DNA of 5,378 nucleotides from Nitrospirota bacterium (lineage in GTDB: Bacteria > Nitrospirota > CAKKRA01 > 9FT-COMBO-42-15). Both the position numbers and the translations under genes were made by a program. Below, piece by piece: positions 1 through 5,026 of the stretch. Location: assembly GCA_016195585.1 (NCBI GenBank), contig JACPZJ010000150.1, positions 1 through 5,378 of the forward strand. Reading direction: 5' to 3'. The notes under the pieces are model-generated. The model searched no databases. It had not been told where the DNA came from and saw only the letters and a program-made list of their open reading frames with translations. Position 1 is the stretch's first letter. Every line of letters begins with the position of its first letter.

Positions 1-756
1 AGTATGACAGGTTATGCAAGAAGCGAATGGACAGGCGAAGGCAAGTCTTATGTTGCAGAGATCCGTTCTGTAAATCATAAGTACTGCGATGTCTCCGTCA
101 AGCTGCCGAGGACACTCCTCTCCCTTGAGGGGATGGTAAAGGGGATAATACAGAAGGAATTTTCACGGGGCAAGTTTGATGTTATAATCTCAAGGAATGG
201 CTCTGATGATTATGCAAAAAGGCTTGTCCTTGACGAAGAATTAGTCAGGCAGTATTTTAATATACTTCAGGACTTAAAGGCAAGATTCGGCCTTAAGGGT
301 GAGATAGATATTAACCTCCTGTCAGGTTTCAGCGACATGATTAAGGTCTCGCCTGTGGAAGAAGACGAGAAAGAGGTTGCAAGGATACTGAAAAAAATCC
401 TGCATAAGGCAATAATTTCATTGATAGAAATAAGAAAGAGGGAGGGGCAGGCGCTTTATAAAGATATTATTAAGAGGTTGGGTATTATTGTAAAAGCTAT
501 TAATAAAATTGAGCGGCTCTCAGGCATGGTCTTTTCAGCATATCATAAAAAACTGAGGGAGAGGATCGCTGCAATAAATAAATCATTAAAGATAGACCAC
601 GCAAGGCTCGCGCAGGAGGTAGCCCTGATTGCAGAGCGGTGTGATATCACAGAGGAGATTGTCAGATTTAAAAGTCATGTAAACCAGTTTAAGAGATTTC
701 TTAGTAGCGGCAAGGGGGTATTGATGCCACGCAGGGGAGAAAGACAAGGTCAATAA
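1..756 (+). CDS. yicC: YicC/YloC family endoribonuclease, 5' end at window edge, C-terminus replaced
   Basis: This family is linked to endoribonuclease activity and to RNA turnover in E. coli and B. subtilis. The N-terminal signature MTGYAR is present at the left edge and is preceded in frame by a Ser codon (1-3). Family members usually begin a few residues earlier (M-x-x-S-MTGYAR), so the true start probably lies just outside the window. Numbering from the ATG at 4, EIRSVNHKY (about 19-27) and the LSRG-like region belong to the N-terminal domain, and RLAQEVALIAERCDITEE with the following FKSHVNQF (201-229) belongs to DUF1732. Family proteins are about 290 residues; this one stops at 250. Similarity ends near SSGKGV (234-239). 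The expected GRKLDFLxQExNRE segment is absent and is replaced by 11 unrelated residues read out of frame from remA. The protein has lost a conserved C-terminal segment and may be inactive, unless the junction is an assembly error. The family call is secure. Confidence 0.9.
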   Translation, partial: SMTGYARSEWTGEGKSYVAEIRSVNHKYCDVSVKLPRTLLSLEGMVKGIIQKEFSRGKFDVIISRNGSDDYAKRLVLDEELVRQYFNILQDLKARFGLKGEIDINLLSGFSDMIKVSPVEEDEKEVARILKKILHKAIISLIEIRKREGQALYKDIIKRLGIIVKAINKIERLSGMVFSAYHKKLRERIAAINKSLKIDHARLAQEVALIAERCDITEEIVRFKSHVNQFKRFLSSGKGVLMPRRGERQGQ

Positions 757-863
757 TAATTACAGACAGCGATCATATAATCCTGTCCGGAATACAGGTT
801 GAGACTATTACGCAAAGGATTACCTCGGGCAAGCCTGCCGCTTACCCGGTTGAGGGGGAGTAA
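714..863 (+). pseudogene. remA: remA (DUF370) C-terminal fragment, no start codon
   Basis: Reading the frame that starts at 717 gives GIDATQGRKTRS, then IIITDSDHIILSGIQVET, then a tail ending PVEGE and a TAA at 861-863. This matches the C-terminal half of RemA/DUF370, whose family pattern is LIDATxGRxTRxxIxxDSxHxILSxxQxET. RemA is a small DNA-binding regulator of matrix and osmoprotection genes in Bacillus; in other phyla its role is not established. The first 40 or so residues (the usual INIGFGN...SAPxKR part) are missing. The frame has no ATG, GTG or TTG, and upstream sequence in this frame is coding sequence of yicC. About 47 residues remain, the same length as the matching part of Bacillus RemA. 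Position between yicC and gmk is the expected one for remA. Translation would need frameshifting out of yicC, so I call it a remnant or an assembly casualty. Confidence 0.8.
852..860 (+). repeat. Left copy of 9-bp direct repeat (target-site duplication candidate)
   Basis: GAGGGGGAG lies directly before the palindromic element and matches GAAGGGGAG at 1030-1038 in 8 of 9 bases. In the remA frame it encodes E-G-E. It looks like a target-site duplication, but both copies are purine-rich and resemble Shine-Dalgarno sequence, so a chance match is possible. Confidence 0.5.
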
Positions 864-864
864 C

Positions 865-895
865 AGTTTAGCCATTTTAAAGAAATGGCTAAACT
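865..895. repeat. 13-bp perfect hairpin (left)
   Basis: The arms 865-877 and 883-895 are perfectly complementary around a 5-nt loop (TAAAG). The hairpin begins 2 nt after the remA stop codon. The stem is not GC-rich and is followed by TTCAATG rather than a run of T, so a classical intrinsic terminator is unlikely. Confidence 0.85.
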
Positions 896-911
896 TCAAT
901 GTAAAATGCAG

Positions 912-984
912 ATTTTAAATTGCAAATTTTAAAATTTTCAAAGATTCTTCCTAATTTTGCGTTTTTCATTTTGCAATTTAAAAT
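912..984. repeat. AT-rich 15-bp inverted repeat, 43-bp spacer
   Basis: ATTTTAAATTGCAAA (912-926) is perfectly inverted at 970-984. The same stretch holds a 14-bp direct repeat, TTTAAAATTTTCAA, at 928-941 and 977-990, and a palindrome AATTTTAAAATT at 925-936. It forms the core of the palindromic element. Confidence 0.8.
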
Positions 985-992
985 TTTCAATG

Positions 993-1025
993 CTGTTTAG
1001 CAGTTTACTCTAAACTGCTAAACAG
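993..1025. repeat. 15-bp perfect hairpin (right)
   Basis: The arms 993-1007 and 1011-1025 pair perfectly around a CTC loop. The arms are built of GTTTAGCAGTTTA-type units, so the hairpin reuses the GTTTAG motif also found in the left hairpin. It sits 5 nt before the gmk ribosome binding site and would be transcribed in the gmk leader. Confidence 0.85.
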
Positions 1026-1029
1026 TTAC

Positions 1030-1038
1030 GAAGGGGAG
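1030..1038 (+). repeat. Right copy of 9-bp direct repeat, doubling as gmk Shine-Dalgarno
   Basis: GAAGGGGAG matches the left copy in 8 of 9 bases. With the following G it forms AAGGGGAGG (1031-1039), the only Shine-Dalgarno-like sequence before gmk, although the gap of about 14 nt to the ATG is long. If this is a target-site duplication, the insertion has preserved the ribosome binding site of gmk. Confidence 0.5.
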
Positions 1039-1053
1039 GTTCAGCAATAGGAT

Positions 1054-1674
1054 ATGGCAGGCACAAACAAAAAAGGGCTGCTTGTGGTTGTATCAGCGCC
1101 ATCAGGCGCAGGGAAGACAACATTATGCAAAGAAATATCAAGGGGGCTTCCAAACCTCAAGCACTCAATCTCATACACCACCCGACAGCCGAGGCCAAAT
1201 GAAATTGATGGTGAACACTATTTTTTCGTAACAGCAGAGAAGTTCAAACAGATGGTAAAAAAGGGCGAGTTTGCAGAATGGGCAGTTGTACATGGCAATT
1301 TATATGGGACATCAAAGAAACAGTTGTCATCAATGCTCAATAATGGGATAGATGTGATACTGGATATTGATTCTCAGGGGGCAATGCAAATCAAAAAAAA
1401 CTGGAAGGCCGGAGTCTATATATACATCCTGCCTCCATCCTTTGACGACCTGAAGACAAGGCTTATGGAGAGGAATGCTGATGCAAAAGATGAGATCAAA
1501 AAACGGCTGAAAAATGCCAGAAAGGAAATTCCTTATTATAAAAGATATAATTATGTTATAATAAATGACAGGTTTGATAAGGCATTAGAGAAGTTAAAAT
1601 CTATTATAATCGCAGAAAAGCTACGGATAGAAAGGTTTAACAAAAATCTTATAAAAGAAAAATTTGGATCTTAG
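1054..1674 (+). CDS. gmk: Guanylate kinase
   Basis: Guanylate kinase transfers a phosphate from ATP to GMP in the cytoplasm, giving GDP for GTP synthesis and for (p)ppGpp balance. The 206 residues match the usual length. The P-loop APSGAGKTT is at 15-23. The GMP-binding signature SISYTTRQPRP is at 38-48, followed by DGEHYFFV (52-59). GEFAEWAVVHGNLYGTS (71-87) is the second GMP-binding segment, and DVILDIDSQGA (100-110) is the conserved core strand with the Walker B-like region. The lid segment with RLMERNADAKDEIKKRL follows. The ATG at 1054 is the first possible start in frame, since a TAG lies at 1048-1050. That TAG may be the ancestral remA stop. The gene shares the operon with rpoZ, 12 bp downstream, a pairing common in many phyla. 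No key residue appears to be missing. Confidence 0.98.
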   Translation: MAGTNKKGLLVVVSAPSGAGKTTLCKEISRGLPNLKHSISYTTRQPRPNEIDGEHYFFVTAEKFKQMVKKGEFAEWAVVHGNLYGTSKKQLSSMLNNGIDVILDIDSQGAMQIKKNWKAGVYIYILPPSFDDLKTRLMERNADAKDEIKKRLKNARKEIPYYKRYNYVIINDRFDKALEKLKSIIIAEKLRIERFNKNLIKEKFGS

Positions 1675-1679
1675 GAGGT
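1672..1679 (+). promoter_or_regulatory. Shine-Dalgarno of rpoZ, overlapping gmk stop
   Basis: TAGGAGGT includes the gmk TAG stop (1672-1674) and a near-perfect Shine-Dalgarno, 7 nt before the rpoZ ATG. This arrangement suggests translational coupling of gmk and rpoZ. Confidence 0.85.
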
Positions 1680-1686
1680 TTTTTTT

Positions 1687-2040
1687 ATGGATATTGTATC
1701 ATTACCGGTAGAAATTGAAAAGGAGAAGCATATCAACCGTTTCAAGCTTGCTAATCTTGCAGTACAGAGGACAAAGGAATTAATGGAGGGCGCACGGCCT
1801 GTGATAATCACACGGTATATAAAGGAGACAACTATTGCACTGGAAGAGATCGTCTCCTCTGAATTTACCCTTTTAACAGGCAAAGAGGCAAGAAAGGCTA
1901 TTATGGAAACCGTAAGAGAGATTGGCGCAGGAGAGGAGATATTTGAAGAAGAGGATGAGGATTCTGCTGAGATAAAAAAGGATCTAAGCGTCTACCGCAG
2001 TGAGGGGGAGGGCTCAGGGAGAGAACCAGAGGGCAAGTAG
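1687..2040 (+). CDS. rpoZ: DNA-directed RNA polymerase omega subunit
   Basis: Omega is the small subunit that binds beta-prime and helps assemble core RNA polymerase; in several bacteria it forms part of a ppGpp site. The 117-residue product has the family core: NRFKLANLAVQRTKEL (17-32), a RPVI segment (37-40), then ALEEIVSSE (51-59). RFKL-x-x-x-AxxRxxxL and ALEEI are the residues I rely on. After about residue 80 the protein becomes very acidic (GEEIFEEEDEDSAE, about 82-95) and then low in complexity up to the stop. Omega tails vary in this way, and the total length is somewhat above the usual 70-90 residues. The start is set by the strong Shine-Dalgarno at 1672-1679. coaBC begins 6 bp after the stop. 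The gmk-rpoZ-coaBC order supports the assignment of a protein that is otherwise short and divergent. Confidence 0.93.
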   Translation: MDIVSLPVEIEKEKHINRFKLANLAVQRTKELMEGARPVIITRYIKETTIALEEIVSSEFTLLTGKEARKAIMETVREIGAGEEIFEEEDEDSAEIKKDLSVYRSEGEGSGREPEGK

Positions 2041-2046
2041 CAAAGT

Positions 2047-3273
2047 ATGCTTACAGGTAAAAGAATAATCCTCGGCATAACAGGGAGTATTGCAGCCTAT
2101 AAGGCTGCTGAGATTGTAAGAAGGCTAAGGTCTTTAAATGCAGAGGTATGGGTAGTAATGACAAGGGGCGGGACAGAATTCATTACTCCCCTTACATTAC
2201 AGACACTTTCAGGCCATACTGTTTATACAGAAACCTTTGCGCTTCAGGAAGGCTCAAAGATTACCCACATCAATCTTATTAAGGATGCTGATCTATTCCT
2301 CATTGCCCCTGCAACTGCAAATATTATAGGGAAGTTTGCAGCAGGGATCGGGGATGACCTTCTGACTACAATGGCGCTTGCGGCAAGGTGCCCTGTAATT
2401 ATTGCGCCTGCTATGGATAGTGACATGTATGATAATCCAATTTTGCAAAACAATATCGCACAGCTAAAAGAGACAGGCTGCAGATTTATAGAAACTGAAG
2501 AGGGTGAGCTTGCATCAGGTCTTGTAGGTAAAGGCAGGCTGGCAAATATAGAGGTTATCATCTCTACTGTTATTGATCTCCTTGTTGTAAAGAAGGATAT
2601 GGCAGGCGAGGTGGTATTAGTAACTGCCGGACCAACACGGGAATATCTGGATCCTGTCCGTTTTATATCAAACAGGTCATCAGGAAAGATGGGTTATGCC
2701 ATTGCCGCCTCTGCAAAAGAAAGGGGCGCTGAGGTCATACTTATATCAGGGCCGACCACACTCCAGAAACCTGCCAAATCTGAAGGCATAGAATTAATAA
2801 ATGTTGTCACTGCCTCAGAGATGAGAGAAGAGGCGCTGAAAAATCTAAAGAGGGCTACCATTGTAATAATGGCTGCTGCTGTCTCTGATTACAGGCCGGT
2901 TGATATAAGTCCCGGAAAGATTAAGAAGAGCGGCGGCAATGTTAGCTTAGACCTTACTGAGACGCCCGATATATTAACCGAGATAGGAATGGATAAGGGC
3001 AATAGAATAGTTGTAGGCTTTGCAGCAGAGACAGAAAATCTGGAAAGTAACGCAATGTTAAAATTGAAGAGAAAGAACCTTGATATAATTGTTGCCAATG
3101 ATGTGTTAGACCCTGATGCCGGCTTTGAGGTGGACACAAATGTCGTTACAATCATTGATAAGAACAATGAGGTTACACCGCTTCCAAGGATGTCAAAGAA
3201 AGAGGTCTCTTATAGAATCCTGGATAAAATAGCCAAGATAGCTAATCTAAAGAGGACCTACAGCAGGGCGTGA
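2047..3273 (+). CDS. coaBC: Bifunctional phosphopantothenoylcysteine decarboxylase / phosphopantothenate-cysteine ligase
   Basis: CoaBC carries out two successive steps of coenzyme A synthesis. The C-terminal CoaB domain joins 4'-phosphopantothenate to cysteine using CTP, and the N-terminal FMN-dependent CoaC domain decarboxylates the product to 4'-phosphopantetheine. The 408 residues are the normal length. CoaC part (1 to about 180): flavin-binding LGITGSIAAYKAAE near the start, catalytic His74 in ITHINL, and APATANIIGKFAAGIGDDLLT. The substrate motif reads PAMDSDMY (121-128) with Asp124 where the E. coli enzyme has Asn. ELASGLVGKGR has Ser157 where E. coli has the flap Cys158. CoaB part (from about 185): VTAGPTREYLDPVRFISNRS, then SSGKMGYA, AAAVSDYRP (276-284), KIKK (291-294) and TPDIL. 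The Asp/Ser variant looks like a family subtype rather than damage. Only a weak Shine-Dalgarno precedes the ATG, 6 bp after rpoZ, so coupling is likely. Confidence 0.97.
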   Translation: MLTGKRIILGITGSIAAYKAAEIVRRLRSLNAEVWVVMTRGGTEFITPLTLQTLSGHTVYTETFALQEGSKITHINLIKDADLFLIAPATANIIGKFAAGIGDDLLTTMALAARCPVIIAPAMDSDMYDNPILQNNIAQLKETGCRFIETEEGELASGLVGKGRLANIEVIISTVIDLLVVKKDMAGEVVLVTAGPTREYLDPVRFISNRSSGKMGYAIAASAKERGAEVILISGPTTLQKPAKSEGIELINVVTASEMREEALKNLKRATIVIMAAAVSDYRPVDISPGKIKKSGGNVSLDLTETPDILTEIGMDKGNRIVVGFAAETENLESNAMLKLKRKNLDIIVANDVLDPDAGFEVDTNVVTIIDKNNEVTPLPRMSKKEVSYRILDKIAKIANLKRTYSRA

Positions 3274-3316
3274 GGTATACTATTTCTTGTATCTTATTTT
3301 ATTATAAACAATATCT

Positions 3317-3325
3317 TGTGGATAA
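3317..3325 (-). other. DnaA box (perfect match, minus orientation)
   Basis: TGTGGATAA is the exact reverse complement of the E. coli consensus TTATCCACA. It lies 43 bp after the coaBC stop. Confidence 0.7.
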
Positions 3326-3479
3326 GCAATAGTAAGGGCTTTTTACATATTTTTAATCTATACTCAGCAGGGTATTTTTACTTAATCTATTGATTATAAA
3401 AGATTTTTATGTGCCTAAAAAATAGGCAATCCGCTGAGCAGGCTCAATTTCAGCCTTTACTAAAAGAAGGATGCAGCAG

Positions 3480-3488
3480 TTATCCACA
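3480..3488 (+). other. DnaA box (perfect match, plus orientation)
   Basis: TTATCCACA is the exact consensus, 47 bp before the yhaM ATG and 2 bp from a second, weaker box in the same orientation. Confidence 0.7.
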
Positions 3489-3490
3489 GG

Positions 3491-3499
3491 TTGTTCACA
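3491..3499 (+). other. DnaA box-like site, one mismatch
   Basis: TTGTTCACA differs from the relaxed consensus TTATNCACA at one position. On its own it would mean little; its tandem position 2 bp after a perfect box makes it worth recording. Confidence 0.4.
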
Positions 3500-3535
3500 T
3501 TTTCTGGGGAAAATTATATAACTACTGATATTAAA

Positions 3536-4480
3536 ATGAAAATTAAAGAATTAAACTACGCTGATCTGGTAGACAATATACTCCTCGTTAAAGACAAGAG
3601 ATTAAACATTGCAAAGAATGGCAGCCCATATTTATCTATTAAATTTGTAGATAATACAGGTGAGATTGATGCAAAACTCTGGGATGAGGCGGACACATAT
3701 AACAATGCCTTTAAAAAAAATGACTTTGTCAGGATAAAGGGGAAGGTAATAAACTATCAGGGAACAAAACAGATACAGATAAGGCAAATAGAAAAGGCGC
3801 CTGACTCTGAAATTAATATCAGTGAGTATTTGCAGAGATCTGAGAGAGATACTGATGAGATGCTCAGGGAGTTAAAGGAGAAGATTGATTCTATTGAAAA
3901 TCCTCATCTGTCAAAACTATTGCATCTCTTTTATGAGGACAAGGAGTTCATTGGGTTATTCAAAAACGCCCCTGCTGCAAAGAGTAATCACCACGCCTTT
4001 CTTGGAGGTCTTCTTCAGCACACCCTTGAATTGCTAAGTCTCTGCTATGATGTGGCAAAATATTACCCAGATATTGACCGTGACATCTTAATAGCAGGCG
4101 CCATGCTGCACGACATTGGCAAGGTTCATGAATTAAAATATTCAAGGACCTTCGGCTATACAGATGAAGGCGGTTTAATCGGGCATATTACAATCGGGGT
4201 TGAGATGATCTCTGAGAAGGTCAGGATGATTGAGGATTTCCCCGATAAGCTTGAGATGCTGCTGAAGCATATGATATTAAGCCATCACGGGCATTATGAA
4301 TATGGTTCTCCGAAAAGGCCAAAGACGCTTGAGTCGCTCCTCTTATACTATCTGGATGAGTTGAATGCAAAGGCAGATATGTTCCGGAAATCCCTTAATG
4401 AAAACAGGGATGAGGATGACAACTGGACGGCGTATAGCAAGATATTTGAAAGATATCTATTCAGGGGGGATATAAGATAG
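3536..4480 (+). CDS. yhaM: YhaM-type 3'-5' exoribonuclease (OB-fold plus HD domain)
   Basis: The protein combines an N-terminal OB-fold nucleic-acid-binding domain with a metal-binding HD phosphohydrolase domain, the arrangement of Bacillus YhaM, a 3'-5' exoribonuclease acting on RNA and single-stranded DNA. From the ATG at 3536 it has 314 residues, the length I recall for YhaM. The OB part includes NGSPYLSIKFVDNTGEIDAKLWD (split as about 28-39 and 40-50) and VRIKGKV. The HD part shows NHHAFLGGLLQHTLEL (His152, His153, His162), MLHDIGK with His192-Asp193, and LSHHGHYEYGSPKRP with His250-His251; the last matches YhaM closely. The frame is open back to a TTG at 3491, but that adds 15 residues of no family character and covers a DnaA-like site. 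No clear Shine-Dalgarno precedes 3536, so the start is by homology. pgsA follows after 3 bp. The substrate is inferred from the family. Confidence 0.88.
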   Translation: MKIKELNYADLVDNILLVKDKRLNIAKNGSPYLSIKFVDNTGEIDAKLWDEADTYNNAFKKNDFVRIKGKVINYQGTKQIQIRQIEKAPDSEINISEYLQRSERDTDEMLRELKEKIDSIENPHLSKLLHLFYEDKEFIGLFKNAPAAKSNHHAFLGGLLQHTLELLSLCYDVAKYYPDIDRDILIAGAMLHDIGKVHELKYSRTFGYTDEGGLIGHITIGVEMISEKVRMIEDFPDKLEMLLKHMILSHHGHYEYGSPKRPKTLESLLLYYLDELNAKADMFRKSLNENRDEDDNWTAYSKIFERYLFRGDIR

Positions 4481-4483
4481 AAT

Positions 4484-5026
4484 ATGAACCTTCCTAATTT
4501 TATTACACTATGTAGAATATTAATGATCCCCTTTTTTATCAACTTCCTCGTCTATAATTATAACCTCTATGCCTTTGGCGTATTCCTGCTTGCAGGGATA
4601 TCCGATGCCCTTGACGGTTTTATTGCAAGGACATCAAAAAAGAGAACCCGCCTCGGCACTATCTTAGACCCTATGGCTGACAAGCTCCTGCTATCATCAT
4701 CCTTCCTCACCATGACCATAATACAGAAAATGCCTGTATGGGTAAGTATTATTGTACTAAGCAGGGATATTATTATTATTATAGGCGCATTAATGCTCCT
4801 TCTATTCTATGAGGGGCTTAATATATCACCATCCATATTAGGCAAGGGAACTACGCTATTTCAGATTCTTTATGTAATTCTAACCCTGTTATTTTTAGTG
4901 CTTGGAAAGGATGTGGCTGTATTATCGCCGCTGCTCTGGATAACCATAGGCCTCACAGTGGTATCAGGCATCCAGTACATATATATATGGTTTAAGCTGT
5001 TGAATAGCAATGATAAACAGTTTTAG
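4484..5026 (+). CDS. pgsA: CDP-diacylglycerol-glycerol-3-phosphate 3-phosphatidyltransferase
   Basis: PgsA is an inner-membrane enzyme that exchanges CMP of CDP-diacylglycerol for glycerol-3-phosphate, making phosphatidylglycerol phosphate, the precursor of phosphatidylglycerol and cardiolipin. The full CDP-alcohol phosphotransferase motif D-x2-DG-x2-AR-x8-G-x3-D-x3-D is present: Asp41, Asp44-Gly45, Ala48-Arg49, Gly58, Asp62 and Asp66. The N-terminus NLPNFITLCRI is typical of PgsA. Hydrophobic segments lie at about 12-24, 28-40, 67-80, 87-108, 124-141 and 146-168, as expected for a six-helix protein. The 180 residues are the usual length. The ATG is 3 bp after the yhaM stop, with AGGGGG at 4463-4468 as a distant ribosome binding site. 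The stop overlaps the end of the convergent HD-GYP gene by 4 bp. The family also makes other phospholipids, but the N-terminus and length favour PgsA. Confidence 0.93.
   Translation: MNLPNFITLCRILMIPFFINFLVYNYNLYAFGVFLLAGISDALDGFIARTSKKRTRLGTILDPMADKLLLSSSFLTMTIIQKMPVWVSIIVLSRDIIIIIGALMLLLFYEGLNISPSILGKGTTLFQILYVILTLLFLVLGKDVAVLSPLLWITIGLTVVSGIQYIYIWFKLLNSNDKQF

Larger units (their letters stand above)
861..1029. mobile_element. MITE-like palindromic element with imperfect terminal inverted repeats
   Basis: This stretch of about 168 bp carries no coding signal and is built almost entirely of inverted repeats. The ends TAACAGTTTAG (861-871) and CTAAACAGTTA (1018-1028) are inverted copies with one mismatch. 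Inside are two strong hairpins (865-895 and 993-1025) around an AT-rich centre with a 15-bp inverted repeat. It is flanked by a 9-bp direct repeat with one mismatch (852-860 and 1030-1038). Deleting the element and one repeat copy joins GAG-GGG-GAG to GTT-CAG-CAA-TAG, giving a remA frame that ends 3 bp before the gmk ATG, as expected for an intact operon. This fits insertion of a non-autonomous element. It could also be a REP/BIME-type palindromic unit. No transposase is in the window, and I recognise no named family. Confidence 0.6.
3274..3535. promoter_or_regulatory. AT-rich intergenic region with DnaA boxes, upstream of yhaM
   Basis: These 262 bp between coaBC and the preferred yhaM start contain no gene I can support. 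They hold two perfect DnaA boxes in opposite orientation (3317-3325, 3480-3488), a near-box at 3491-3499, and between them an AT-rich tract (about 3340-3425). There is a short hairpin TGCCTA/TAGGCA at 3412-3428, and CTCAGC/GCTGAG inverted copies at 3363-3368 and 3433-3438. TATACT at 3359-3364 (and at 3276-3281) resembles a -10 box, but no good -35 sits at the proper distance. The promoter of yhaM-pgsA must be here unless the operon reads through from coaBC. A role as a replication origin is possible but unproven. Confidence 0.5.

Noticed and set aside
861..1028. Palindromic repeats as a CRISPR array
   Set aside because: The repeats are inverted and short, with no regular unit-spacer pattern and no cas genes nearby.
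1671..2561. Open minus-strand frames opposite rpoZ and coaBC (1671-1883, 2244-2561)
   Set aside because: They are fully antisense to well-supported genes, show no family motifs, and have no independent start signals.
3276..3364. TATACT hexamers as promoter -10 boxes
   Set aside because: No -35 sequence at 16-18 bp spacing is convincing, and AT-rich DNA yields such hexamers by chance; kept only as a note in the intergenic entry.
3412..3428. TGCCTA/TAGGCA hairpin as a terminator of coaBC
   Set aside because: The stem is only 6 bp and is not followed by a T run.
3491..3535. TTG start extending yhaM by 15 residues
   Set aside because: The extra residues have no family similarity, the ATG version has the expected YhaM length, and the TTG falls within a DnaA-like site.
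2889..4542. Other minus-strand open frames (2889-3167, 2954-3139, 3960-4145, 4348-4542)
   Set aside because: All lie opposite coaBC, yhaM or pgsA; their translations look like shadow sequence rich in Ser, Leu and Ile without recognisable domains.
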